Origin: Treponema sp.
GTDB taxonomy: Bacteria; Spirochaetota; Spirochaetia; Treponematales; Treponemataceae
Assembly (NCBI GenBank): GCA_016281495.1
Contig: JAEEIU010000007.1
Location: 1-62,636, forward strand
Direction of reading: 5' to 3'
Length of the DNA stretch: 62,636 nucleotides
This document shows positions 1 through 7,978 of the stretch, in pieces. The notes under the pieces are model-generated. The model was not told the origin of the DNA, made no database searches, and saw nothing but the letters and a program-made list of their open reading frames with translations. The translations under genes were made by a program, and so were the position numbers. The number at the start of each line of letters is the position of its first letter. The stretch's first letter is position 1.

Positions 1-1
1 A

Positions 2-79
2 AGATATGATGGATTCATGGGAAAGTCCAATAAACTTACTGTAAAAAAGAAGATTTTACCAATTGCAGCTCAAAACTAA
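2..79 (+). CDS. 3' end of an unidentified gene (partial)
   Basis: An open frame enters from the left edge and stops with TAA at 77-79, giving 25 residues ending in KKKILPIAAQN. It is followed directly by an inverted repeat that could be its terminator. The basic C-terminal tail suits a cytoplasmic protein, but there is too little sequence to assign a family. It is called mainly because the frame is open from the edge and ends at a terminator-like structure. Confidence 0.4.
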   Translation, partial: RYDGFMGKSNKLTVKKKILPIAAQN

Positions 80-130
80 GTTAACAAGTTGGTTTAACCC
101 CAAAATTCGACTAGAATTTAACTTAGTTTT
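72..130 (+). terminator. Long-stem inverted repeat, probable terminator
   Basis: AAAACTAAGTTAA at 72-84 is perfectly complementary to TTAACTTAGTTTT at 118-130 (13 bp), and the right arm ends in a T run (127-131). The loop is 33 nt. The left arm overlaps the stop codon of the partial upstream gene. It could instead be the end of a decayed mobile element, since the loop is long for a classical terminator. Confidence 0.5.
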
Positions 131-219
131 TCTACCTAACTTGTCATTATACTGTAGAAAACAAATTTATAAAATGGTATTATGTTGGAGGCAAAAGTTT
201 ATAAAAAAAGGAGATTATA

Positions 220-684
220 GTGAAGATTTTTCGTGGTAAGTTTTTATCAATATTTATAGTTATTTTTTGTTCTAATTTTCTTTATTGTGAAGATCTCAGT
301 ATCGAAAAGTTTTATGGCGAGTATGAATACAGTTATTTTGTTGCACCATATAAAAATATTGACAACGATAGAATTAATTTTTTAGTTGAAACTGGATTTA
401 ATAAATTGATTCTTTCACAAGAAAAAATTATTGTCGGTGGAACTAAACATGACAGGCCGTCCTTCAGGATAGCTTTACCGAATGAAGATGGGGTTGTCAA
501 TCTGAATAATAAATCGAAGAATAATAGAGTATATAGATGTTCTTATTTTATAGATTTATTAACAGAAAACAGAAAATATAAGTATGTAATTGTCATTGAT
601 GAATTTTTTGGTATTGAAATTATTGATGATGATACGCTTGCATTTGATGGAGAAGGCGGATGGTTTGTCTATAAGAGAAAATAG
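220..684 (+). CDS. Exported protein of unknown function, 154 aa
   Basis: GTG start with AAGGAG at 208-213, six bases upstream. Residues 1-23 form a signal peptide (MKIFRGKFLSIF, hydrophobic core, cleavage near YCED). The mature part is acidic, with a run of Asp/Glu near residues 125-140 and a C-terminal GEGGWFVYKRK. No family is recognised. It opens a plus-strand run of small exported or membrane proteins (to 3589) that resemble the immunity genes at the other end of the window in size and export signals. An immunity role is inference only. Confidence 0.7.
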   Translation: MKIFRGKFLSIFIVIFCSNFLYCEDLSIEKFYGEYEYSYFVAPYKNIDNDRINFLVETGFNKLILSQEKIIVGGTKHDRPSFRIALPNEDGVVNLNNKSKNNRVYRCSYFIDLLTENRKYKYVIVIDEFFGIEIIDDDTLAFDGEGGWFVYKRK

Positions 685-783
685 TTCTTTCATGCAATAT
701 TTACAAACAGTAATGTTTATATACCTTAAACATGGGGCCGTTGGACCGATCCAAAAGGTAGATACTGTTGAAGGAGATGTATC

Positions 784-915
784 ATGAAAAAAGTCTTGCT
801 TATTTTACAATTAGTTATGTCAACAGTTTTATATGCTCAGAAAAAAACAGACATTACTGACGGGTATATCATTTGGGAAACAGAAGATTTCAAGAAATAT
901 ACACCCATAATTTGA
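784..915 (+). CDS. Small exported ORF, 43 aa, possibly a truncated gene
   Basis: ATG at 784 has a good Shine-Dalgarno (AAGGAG, 771-776). The product starts with a clear signal peptide (MKKVLLILQLVMSTVLYAQ) and then has only about 24 mature residues, ending KKYTPII before TGA. The next gene has its own ribosome site 6 bases after this stop. The good start combined with a very short mature part suggests either a small exported peptide or a larger gene cut short by an early stop. No homologue is recognised. Confidence 0.5.
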   Translation: MKKVLLILQLVMSTVLYAQKKTDITDGYIIWETEDFKKYTPII

Positions 916-935
916 TTACTAGAAGGAGGTACATA

Positions 936-1475
936 ATGGATGAAAGGAAAAAACAGATTAGTCTTATCTTAACTATTCCATTTTGGACTTTTCTTTTAAT
1001 TTTTCCTATATGGTGTGGGACACGACATTCAGAAGTTGGAACAAAAGAATCTAATCAGAAATTATTGGAAATAAAGAATACTATTACAGGTGAGTTTTTG
1101 AAAAATTGCAAAATTATAACAAATAATTGCGATTTTGATTTGGAACATGCAGACATGAATGAACTTGCAGGGTATATAAGGAATGCAAGACCAGTATATG
1201 CAACTGGCCATAGCGTTCCATATGGAGAGATATCATTTAAGGAAAATAAAAATGATGAATATTTTACCATTCGCATTTGTTTTTTTAATAAATTAAATAG
1301 TTACGGAGTTGCCATTCTAGATTACATATTGTATAAAGGGAAGAAACGTTTGGCAAGTAAATATTTTTCATCTCCAGAACTAACTGACTGGAGTGTCAGA
1401 TTTTTTCCAGAAGTATTTGATAAAATACAAAAAGAAAATGAAAAGAGTTTCTATATGGATATAAAAAATGAATAA
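936..1475 (+). CDS. Membrane-anchored protein of unknown function, 179 aa
   Basis: I start at ATG 936 (MDERKKQ) because AGGAGG at 924-929 sits 6 bases upstream; an in-frame start at 873 would add 21 residues that lack a ribosome site and overlap the preceding small ORF. One hydrophobic helix lies at about residues 9-28, followed by an extracytoplasmic domain of about 150 residues with no recognised family. It overlaps the next gene by 8 bases (ATGAATAA), so the two are likely translationally coupled. Confidence 0.7.
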   Translation: MDERKKQISLILTIPFWTFLLIFPIWCGTRHSEVGTKESNQKLLEIKNTITGEFLKNCKIITNNCDFDLEHADMNELAGYIRNARPVYATGHSVPYGEISFKENKNDEYFTIRICFFNKLNSYGVAILDYILYKGKKRLASKYFSSPELTDWSVRFFPEVFDKIQKENEKSFYMDIKNE

Positions 1476-1854
1476 GATGCGTAATTATATATTTGGTACC
1501 ATTTTTGTTTTGGGTCTTTTTGTTATAAGTCTTGTTTGTTTCCCTTTGGATGATATTATTGGCATAGGGATTTATTTACTCTGTATATTGGTTTTTTCTT
1601 TTCTCTGTACAGTGTTTTATGCAGAAAAGTTTAAACCACGTTATTATATGGTAATAGTATTATTAATAATCTTTAAAAGCTTTGCTATCTATTTGGATGA
1701 TCTATATGATCCAATGACATTATTAATTGGTGTGCCAATTGATATTGTAATGACAAGTTTCGGAAGCTCAGCGGGTTTCCTGATGGGAAAAGCAGTTTTA
1801 TGGATAATCTTTAAGATAAGGGAAAAAGTAAATTCAGGTCAAATTAAAAGGTAG
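1468..1854 (+). CDS. Small polytopic membrane protein, 128 aa
   Basis: Starts inside the last codons of the upstream gene (ATGAATAA overlap). Three to four hydrophobic segments are visible (about residues 7-27, 31-49, 54-71 and 90-115), with a basic C-terminus. No family is recognised. The coupling suggests it works with, or protects against, the partner of the 936 gene product. Its stop codon lies in the left arm of a hairpin at 1851-1881. Confidence 0.65.
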   Translation: MNKMRNYIFGTIFVLGLFVISLVCFPLDDIIGIGIYLLCILVFSFLCTVFYAEKFKPRYYMVIVLLIIFKSFAIYLDDLYDPMTLLIGVPIDIVMTSFGSSAGFLMGKAVLWIIFKIREKVNSGQIKR

Positions 1855-1881
1855 ATCAATCCCGACAGGCGATTAATCTAC
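1851..1881 (+). terminator. Hairpin over the stop codon, no T tract
   Basis: GTAGATCAATC (1851-1861) pairs with GATTAATCTAC (1871-1881), 10 of 11 positions, loop of 9 nt. The stem includes the TAG stop of the upstream gene. There is no T run, so it may be an mRNA-stabilising or attenuating hairpin rather than a full terminator. Confidence 0.4.
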
Positions 1882-1905
1882 TTGAGAATTAACAGGAGTT
1901 TAATT

Positions 1906-2277
1906 ATGTATAGGATAAAATATTTGTTTGAATTATTTATTCTTGTCCTAATGATATTTGGCTTTGAGTATATAACGGGTATATGGGGCACTTTAATACC
2001 ATGGTTTTTATTGGGTTTTATCATTGTGTCGCTAGGGATCTTTATATTTTGTGCATTAAGGAAAAAACACATAATAATCCCAATATGTATTTTGGAAATA
2101 ATCTTATTGATTTTTACAGTTTTTATGCTAAGTATTTCACTTTTCTATTTTTTTACCGTTCCAAATGGAGGAATATTGATTATAAATATTTCTTTTGAAT
2201 TGTTTTTCATTTTGATTACAGTATTGTTGGTTATAAAGAATATAAAAAGAATAAAAAACGAAATGTTAAAACAATAG
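1906..2277 (+). CDS. Small polytopic membrane protein, 123 aa
   Basis: I start at ATG 1906 (MYRIKYLF), preceded by CAGGAG at 1893-1898; the frame could extend to a TTG at 1882, but that lies beside the hairpin arm. There are four hydrophobic segments (about residues 6-26, 29-48, 53-75 and 85-108) and a basic tail (KNIKRIKNEMLKQ). The lack of loops suggests a simple four-helix membrane protein. No family is recognised. Small membrane proteins of this type can serve as immunity proteins to envelope-acting toxins, but nothing here proves that. Confidence 0.65.
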   Translation: MYRIKYLFELFILVLMIFGFEYITGIWGTLIPWFLLGFIIVSLGIFIFCALRKKHIIIPICILEIILLIFTVFMLSISLFYFFTVPNGGILIINISFELFFILITVLLVIKNIKRIKNEMLKQ

Positions 2278-2340
2278 TAAAATTATGTTGCATCCTGAAT
2301 TGGAAAAATATAGAATTAATACTGCTTCTAAGGGAAAAAA

Positions 2341-2700
2341 ATGAATTATGACGAGATATTTGCAAAACTAAAAACAGAATGGAAAATAAAACTTTCAGAA
2401 GATGAATGGTATTTATCAAATTTTAATGAATCATTTGTCTCGCAGCTGGAAAGTTTTGAATGTATTGATGCCATAAATTTTCTAATCAATTATATCCTTT
2501 CAGAGACCGACATTCAATATCTTGACGAATTAGCAGATTTGTTTTTGTTATTGGCGCGAAAAGCTAATACGACTGAATTACCAGAAGAATTGAAAAAAAA
2601 TAAAGAAAAAATTGAATTGCAATTTTCACAAAATGATTACCAAAAAAATATTTGGGTGGTTATAAAAAGGATTTTTCTTTTGGATGTTAAAGAAATATAA
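2341..2700 (+). CDS. Acidic helical cytoplasmic protein, immunity-like, 119 aa
   Basis: ATG at 2341 with a weak AAGGGA site. The product has no export signal, is rich in Glu, Asp, Leu and Asn, and looks all-helical. The length, acidity and neighbourhood of small accessory proteins resemble cytoplasmic immunity proteins of polymorphic toxins. I do not recognise a specific Imm family, so the role is inference. It is the only clearly cytoplasmic member of the 0.2-3.6 kb cluster. Confidence 0.65.
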   Translation: MNYDEIFAKLKTEWKIKLSEDEWYLSNFNESFVSQLESFECIDAINFLINYILSETDIQYLDELADLFLLLARKANTTELPEELKKNKEKIELQFSQNDYQKNIWVVIKRIFLLDVKEI

Positions 2701-2835
2701 ATGAGGCCATTGCTTTAAATATTTCTTGCATTTTCCAGCCACCAAATGTATAATAATACTTAATGATGTATAAAAGTGGAGGATGAAAAGAATGCATTTT
2801 AACCAAAAATCCTTAATAAAAATGCTTGTTATATA

Positions 2836-2943
2836 ATGTATAATGCGCTTGTAAAACAACACAGAAAAGGGAGCGGATTTAAGGTGCAAGCGGCCGATAA
2901 AAAAATAAGGCAGTTAGCATATGATGGTGTAGGTCATGAATAA
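2836..2943 (+). CDS. Short ORF, 35 aa, possible toxin-gene remnant
   Basis: ATG 2836 to TAA 2943 encodes a basic peptide (QHRKGSGFKVQAADKKIR) ending YDGVGHE. Its last codons overlap the start of the lipoprotein gene at 2936 by 8 bases (ATGAATAA), the same overlap that joins the Rhs-tip gene at 61993 to its putative immunity gene. This suggests the C-terminal remnant of a toxin gene upstream of its immunity gene. There is no convincing ribosome site and the 2701-2835 stretch upstream holds no gene, so the call is weak. Confidence 0.3.
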   Translation: MYNALVKQHRKGSGFKVQAADKKIRQLAYDGVGHE

Positions 2944-3589
2944 GTTTTTATATATTTTGTTTGTTATTCTCATTTTCTTTTCTTGCAAGAATAAACAGAA
3001 TTTTCAAGAATCAAGCAAAGTCGAAGTAAACAATGATGAAAAGAGTCAAAATGCAGACGGTCTTTTATTAGATGAAAATGATTTGGATAAAACTTCAAAA
3101 GATGGTTTGGAAATTTGGAAATTAATTGTAAATCAAGAATTTTCAAAGCTTTCAGAATATATTGATGAAGAAGCTGGTTTGATGATTTCTACAGAGGCTA
3201 TTTTCAATCCAAATTTAGATTTTACCATATCCAAAGAAGAAGTGGCAAAAATCGATGAAGACGATACTATCCATGACCTCTATTTTTCAGCTCCAGGGGT
3301 ATTTTTCCCTTATACAAATAAGAAAGTCTTTGACCAGTTTTTCTCATTTCAATTAAGCAGAGTTTCAGAGATTAAAACAAATACTATTGTTGAAAGAGAT
3401 TACATATATGAGGATTACAGCATTCCAATTCTTTTGGCACCATTCCCTAAAGATTCAGAATTGGTTGATGTTTTTATTGAGCCAGAACTTGAAGGTTCAA
3501 GTGATTGGTACCATATTTTTTTAGTTATTAGATATGTTGATGATAAGGTATTTCTGTATGGCCTAGGTATTGCTTATATGGATTTTTGA
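2936..3589 (+). CDS. Lipoprotein of unknown function, 217 aa
   Basis: A spirochete-type lipoprotein signal with lipobox FFSC (Cys17) follows MNKFLYILFVILIF. The mature protein begins with a low-complexity acidic/Asn stretch to about residue 55, then a mixed domain rich in acidic and aromatic residues, ending VFLYGLGIAYMDF. No family is recognised. The start overlaps the preceding short ORF by 8 bases. A lipoprotein immediately after a toxin-like fragment fits an immunity role, as for the lipoprotein at 59732-60115, but this is inferred. Confidence 0.75.
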   Translation: MNKFLYILFVILIFFSCKNKQNFQESSKVEVNNDEKSQNADGLLLDENDLDKTSKDGLEIWKLIVNQEFSKLSEYIDEEAGLMISTEAIFNPNLDFTISKEEVAKIDEDDTIHDLYFSAPGVFFPYTNKKVFDQFFSFQLSRVSEIKTNTIVERDYIYEDYSIPILLAPFPKDSELVDVFIEPELEGSSDWYHIFLVIRYVDDKVFLYGLGIAYMDF

Positions 3590-3642
3590 AAAAATCAACA
3601 TGTGGGAATATAATAGTTCAGGAAATCCATTCCATAAAAAAA

Positions 3643-4440
3643 TCAAAATCCCATCAGGCTGCCTTTTTGAAACGTCCATTCTGGTGTTTTAAGTACGGAA
3701 TCTTCAACATAATACCATGGGCTTATTTTCTCATAGCTTTTTAATATGTGGAATTCCTGGGACGGCATATAACATTGGCCCAAAAGCATTATTTTCCGGC
3801 CTGTAGACTCATCAACTGCAATGTCCAGGACTAGCACGACATGACCTGGGCTCCCACCATAGATAAAGAAATCACCTATGGTTATGTCAGAAATATTCTT
3901 TGGTTTTGCTTCCTGGGAAAGTGAATAGGTTCCCGCATAGGTGTAAATGAACTTAAGGTATTCGTCAAAAACATCCCTGCCATAGCCGCTTTTGTAACCG
4001 GCTTTCCACGAGGTTTTGTTCCCAGAGACAATGACGCGTTCTCCCTCCGCATATTTGGAAAAAGGCACAAGCATTCCGTTTGTAATATGAAACTGAATTT
4101 CTGAATAACGCTTTTTACTGTAAAGATATTCTGCCCTTAACTTGATTACCGCATCCGCACATTGAATAAGATCAGAGTTCAGTAGTGGCATGTCAAAGAC
4201 AGATACATGGACCTTGTTGAATTTGACATTACCGTTATAAAGCAAAACCGGGCTTCCATAGTCCTTTAACGGGTAAGAGCGCAAAAATGAGGCGAATGAA
4301 CTGTCATCTGCCTTTATCCTCTTGTAGTTTGCAGGAGGAATAAACCTTTCCTGAATGGTGGCCCCGTTTTTGTTTATCTGCTGGGAGTGCAGCTGGAGGA
4401 TACAGGATATGAAAAAAAACAATGAAAGTATTTTTTTCAT
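3643..4440 (-). CDS. DUF4846 family exported protein
   Basis: 265 residues with an N-terminal signal peptide (cleavage near LHSQ). The body matches the DUF4846 pattern as I know it: GATIQERFIPPANYKRI near the start, SFASFLRSYPLKDYGSPV, the central ADAVIKLRAEYLYSKKRYSE segment, YAGTYSL, GDFFIYGGSPGHVVLVLD and a C-terminal CYMPSQEFHILK. The SPGHVVLVLD stretch resembles permuted NlpC/P60-type His sites, so a papain-like peptidase or amidase fold is possible but not shown. Its ATG follows the stop of the small membrane gene at 4442 by one base, so the two form an operon. The protein is probably periplasmic. Confidence 0.85.
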   Translation of the reverse strand: MKKILSLFFFISCILQLHSQQINKNGATIQERFIPPANYKRIKADDSSFASFLRSYPLKDYGSPVLLYNGNVKFNKVHVSVFDMPLLNSDLIQCADAVIKLRAEYLYSKKRYSEIQFHITNGMLVPFSKYAEGERVIVSGNKTSWKAGYKSGYGRDVFDEYLKFIYTYAGTYSLSQEAKPKNISDITIGDFFIYGGSPGHVVLVLDIAVDESTGRKIMLLGQCYMPSQEFHILKSYEKISPWYYVEDSVLKTPEWTFQKGSLMGF

Positions 4441-4441
4441 A

Positions 4442-4681
4442 TCAGGAAACCAAAGACATCATGTTAAATGACATCCATAGGGAAAGAACAACAATAAGAG
4501 TGAATATCACGAGTATAAAAAGGGAAACAAAGAAAAAAACAGTAAAGATCAGGCGCTTGTCCCTTTCTTCTTTTGGTAAGGTAACCATCTTTACAATACA
4601 TACTATCATGGTAACAAGTGCGGCCAAAATAAAAAGAAGAATTAATACTGGTAAAATAAATGCAAACACAGGCGTTTCCAT
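4442..4681 (-). CDS. Small two-helix membrane protein, 79 aa
   Basis: I start at ATG 4681 (METPVFAF), with GGAGG 6 bases upstream; the frame itself is open two codons further. Two long hydrophobic helices are visible (about residues 5-30 and 44-68), separated by a basic cytoplasmic loop KEERDKR. No family is recognised. It is the first gene of a two-gene minus-strand operon with the DUF4846 protein. Confidence 0.7.
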   Translation of the reverse strand: METPVFAFILPVLILLFILAALVTMIVCIVKMVTLPKEERDKRLIFTVFFFVSLFILVIFTLIVVLSLWMSFNMMSLVS

Positions 4682-4843
4682 AAGCAACCTCCAAATAAAT
4701 GCTTAATTAAATTATTACATTTTTCCATAACTATTTCAACCGTCAGGTTACACTGTAATCAAATGCAAGTCATTAAATCATAAAGAATTATACAGGTTTT
4801 TAAATAAATTTAAAAAGAAATTCACAATTGCCTTGACTTAGTA

Positions 4844-4872
4844 TTGACACCATTTTAAACAATTCTTATAAT
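4844..4872 (+). promoter_or_regulatory. Sigma-70-type promoter
   Basis: Consensus TTGACA at 4844-4849 and TATAAT at 4867-4872 with 17-bp spacing, about 60 bases before the TPR gene at 4935. Both boxes match perfectly. The AT-rich 4682-4843 stretch between the divergent genes holds nothing else that I can identify. Confidence 0.8.
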
Positions 4873-4934
4873 AGAAACAGGCTAAAAAGTGTTTGCTTAT
4901 TTTTTTAACAGATCAAATTAAAGGTAGGGGAAAT

Positions 4935-6161
4935 ATGAAGAAAGGTATTTTTCTATTCTTGTTTGTATTGGCTTTTTCAAGTGTTTTTGCAAAGCAGTTT
5001 TCAAGTGTGTATAACGGAGCTGATGAAAAGACTCTGGAAATAATCAATACGTGTGACGAGCAGATTGAAAAGAAACAGTATCAGTCAGCCGTTTATACGG
5101 TAGGCGGTTGCGAAAACGAATACATAATCTATAAATACATAGAAGTGTGTACTCAATATTTTGCACAGAGCATAATGCACACACTTTTTGCATTTAAGAA
5201 TCTTGAAAAAAATGAAACCCTTTATGATGTAAGGACTGGTGAAGGTTCCTTCAACATGCAATACAGGGATGAACCGGATACAATTCTTGACAATTACGAA
5301 AAAGAGCATGGAAAATCAGTTGTGATTGACCTGGCTCGTGCAAACTATTATTTCGATGCCATTAACCGCTATGGAAACCAATGGCTCAAACCGACCGATG
5401 AGGTTATTGCATATGCAAAGAGAGTATATCCAGTAGCAATTGCAGCAGGTGTCTATGACGAAAGGGTTCTAGACAATCTTGCTTCGATTTATCTGAACGA
5501 AGAAAACTTTTCTGGTGCGGAATCCCTTTACAATATGCTTACTTCTCTTGATGGAAAAAACGGAACATACTGGTATAACCTTACAGTGTCAAAAATGTGG
5601 CAGGACAAATATGCAGAGGCAATAGAGACTGCCAAAAAAGCTGTTGAATATCCAGAGGAAAACCCGGAATACCATCTTGACGCCTATTTGATTCTTTCCG
5701 ATGCATATGCCTATACCGGAGACTTTAAGTCAGCAGAAAAGACCCTCAACGACTCCCTAAAGAAATTCAAGAACCAGCCCATCGTTTATCAGCGGCTTGG
5801 GGAACTGTATGTATCATTCCAGGACAACGTTAACTTTGACAAGGCTAATACATTCTTTGACAAAGCCGTAAAGACAGTTTGTGACGAGACGGTAATATTT
5901 AACTGCATAAAACTGTACCTGACCTATGGCACGCCTCAGATGGCAATAGATTTCTGCCAGCGCAACATGAAAAAGTACAAGGACAAGAATAAACCCGGAC
6001 TCTTTAACTTTTTCCTTGCACAGATTTATTTTATGACCGGAGATGTTGCCAGTTCAAATAAGGCTCTTGATGAGGCTGAAAAAAACTTCAAGAAACAAAA
6101 GGATGAAGAATGGCTTGCAAACTGTGAGCAGCTTAGGTCTGACATGGGTAATGCCAGATAA
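4935..6161 (+). CDS. Exported TPR-repeat protein, 408 aa
   Basis: I start at ATG 4935 (MKKGIFLF), 4 bases after AGGGGA; the frame runs further up but without a ribosome site. The signal peptide ends near VFAKQ. The region from about residue 165 to the end is helical with TPR spacing: repeats around DNLASIYLNEENFSGAESLY, YWYNLTVSKMWQDKYAEAIE, LILSDAYAYTGDFKSAEKTL and IFFLAQ-type helices. TPR arrays mediate protein-protein contacts, so this is likely a periplasmic scaffold or assembly factor. It precedes the beta-helix lipoprotein cluster by 163 bases and has its own promoter. Confidence 0.8.
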   Translation: MKKGIFLFLFVLAFSSVFAKQFSSVYNGADEKTLEIINTCDEQIEKKQYQSAVYTVGGCENEYIIYKYIEVCTQYFAQSIMHTLFAFKNLEKNETLYDVRTGEGSFNMQYRDEPDTILDNYEKEHGKSVVIDLARANYYFDAINRYGNQWLKPTDEVIAYAKRVYPVAIAAGVYDERVLDNLASIYLNEENFSGAESLYNMLTSLDGKNGTYWYNLTVSKMWQDKYAEAIETAKKAVEYPEENPEYHLDAYLILSDAYAYTGDFKSAEKTLNDSLKKFKNQPIVYQRLGELYVSFQDNVNFDKANTFFDKAVKTVCDETVIFNCIKLYLTYGTPQMAIDFCQRNMKKYKDKNKPGLFNFFLAQIYFMTGDVASSNKALDEAEKNFKKQKDEEWLANCEQLRSDMGNAR

Positions 6162-6324
6162 AAATTAATAAAGTAAGCCTCAAAAAACTGCTGTTGATTG
6201 GGGCATAATATATTTAAAGTAGTTGGGAGGCAGGTTTCATATTTGATTTGTTGCTTTTGGGAAAACCTGAATGCAAGACTTGAAATATGAAATCCGGCTG
6301 TTATGGAAAAAAGTTGGAGACATT

Positions 6325-7977
6325 ATGAGAAAAAGTTTGTTCATTATGGTGGCACTATTGTGCCTGGTTTCCTGTGCCCATGAGGTTACGGATACGGTAA
6401 TTCTTAATGCGGGCCAAAGCTTGACAGCGCAAATAACGGAATCTGAGCGTGTTTATGTTGTGCGGGATACTTTTGACTTGCATGGAGAGGAGCTAGTCAT
6501 TCCGTCAAATTGTATTCTGGAATTCGCCGGTGGAATAATAAAAAACGGAACCGTAAATTTCAATAATACAAAGATTGCCGGTTATGCCTGCTTTTCCGAA
6601 TGCAATTACAAGGGCATCATCTTGAATGATGAGGTTAACCTAAGCTGGTTCAAATTTGAGGACGGAGGAACATATTCGTATACTCAGGAAATCGACAGGA
6701 AATATGTGACAATAACCATCAACTCCTACCATTCAGATACCCTCCAGCAGATAATAGACTGTTGCAAACAGGGCGCACAACTGAATGTTGACAAGGTTTA
6801 TGGAATAAGGGATCCAGTTACAATTACAAAAAAAATCTACCTTAAAGGCTTTGACCGTAGCGAAGGAATCTATGCGGACAGAATAATCCAGAACATGGAA
6901 TATGGATTCCATAACTGCGGTGGAATAAAATCACTCTTTATTGTTGAAGAAGGCGGAGAAGTTTCAGTTCAGGGGCTTTCATTAGTCGGATACACAAGCC
7001 TTTACATGGGTGGTCAGCTTTGGGAAAAAAGCTATGGCAATGGTAATGCCCTGCGTGCACCGTATGCTCTTTGCGGCATAGACGTAAAACGCGGTGGAAA
7101 AATCAAAGAGGTTCATGATTCAAGTTTTGTAGCCTTTACATATGGAATACGAAGTGATGGCGGTTCAATTGGTTACATAAGGAATTCTTATTTCAGCTTG
7201 TGCCGTTTTGGCTTTTGGGCAAACAACACATCCAATTTTGAATGCCGTGGATGCCGCTTTAATTCAAATGAGCTGAACTTTCACTTTTACGAGAAAAACT
7301 TGAATTACGTAGGACCTCAGTCCAACTGGGAACCGTTAAAGGAAACAGATGCTGACCAGATTGCAAGAATTGGAGGCGGCGTATACCTCAGTAACTGCGA
7401 GAACGTAAAGATAATCAACAGCCGCTTTGAGTTCAACTTTATCCAGGCAATAATTGACAATTCGGCAAGGAACATCACGATACACAACTGCATCATGGAC
7501 ACTGCCACCTTATGTCATGTTGCGGTAAACAACCAGGGGAATACCATTCCTTCCGGATATGCCAGGGCAATAGACAATTTTACCCTAAGCTCGTGTACAT
7601 TGGCACGCGGGGCAAGGTGTGACATACGGGATGAACCCAGTGTTCCTGGATTTGGCATATTCTACATCGCAGATCTTGGAGACAGGGGATGCCTCCTGAA
7701 CTTTAAGAACATAATCGTCTCCGATGACATGGAAGTTGACAAGACGATAGATGCAAATTACGAAGACAATATATTTGACATCTTTACAACATCTTACGTA
7801 AATCCATGTGTTTTGAACCTTGAGGGAAACTCTTTTTACAATTCCGATGCCACAAAGATATTCAATGCAGTGGAAGGAAGCTTCGGTTCATTCAGGATAA
7901 ATGATTACGGAAATGATTATGGGGACAAAACAATAAAGTCTGGCGTTTCTTCTGTTATAACTATAGTGGAGAAATAA
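6325..7977 (+). CDS. Parallel beta-helix lipoprotein, type A copy 1
   Basis: I start at ATG 6325 (MRKSLFIMV), which gives a standard signal with lipobox LVSC; an upstream in-frame ATG at 6271 would bury it. 550 residues. After the lipid anchor comes an N-terminal segment with IPSNCILEFAGGIIKNGT, then NLSWF, then short strand-turn repeats rich in Asn, Cys, Gly and aromatic residues (for example FECRGCRFNSNELNFHF), typical of right-handed parallel beta-helices of the pectate-lyase type. No catalytic Asp/Arg set is evident, so a binding or structural surface role is as likely as polysaccharide cleavage. It resembles the 9673 gene over its whole length. Confidence 0.8.
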   Translation: MRKSLFIMVALLCLVSCAHEVTDTVILNAGQSLTAQITESERVYVVRDTFDLHGEELVIPSNCILEFAGGIIKNGTVNFNNTKIAGYACFSECNYKGIILNDEVNLSWFKFEDGGTYSYTQEIDRKYVTITINSYHSDTLQQIIDCCKQGAQLNVDKVYGIRDPVTITKKIYLKGFDRSEGIYADRIIQNMEYGFHNCGGIKSLFIVEEGGEVSVQGLSLVGYTSLYMGGQLWEKSYGNGNALRAPYALCGIDVKRGGKIKEVHDSSFVAFTYGIRSDGGSIGYIRNSYFSLCRFGFWANNTSNFECRGCRFNSNELNFHFYEKNLNYVGPQSNWEPLKETDADQIARIGGGVYLSNCENVKIINSRFEFNFIQAIIDNSARNITIHNCIMDTATLCHVAVNNQGNTIPSGYARAIDNFTLSSCTLARGARCDIRDEPSVPGFGIFYIADLGDRGCLLNFKNIIVSDDMEVDKTIDANYEDNIFDIFTTSYVNPCVLNLEGNSFYNSDATKIFNAVEGSFGSFRINDYGNDYGDKTIKSGVSSVITIVEK

Positions 7978-7978
7978 A

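Noticed and set aside
3600..3642. Rhs-like phrase WEYNSSGNPFHKK after the 2936 lipoprotein gene
   Set aside because: About 15 codons, running into the antisense of the DUF4846 gene; too short to distinguish from chance, though noted with the left-edge cluster.
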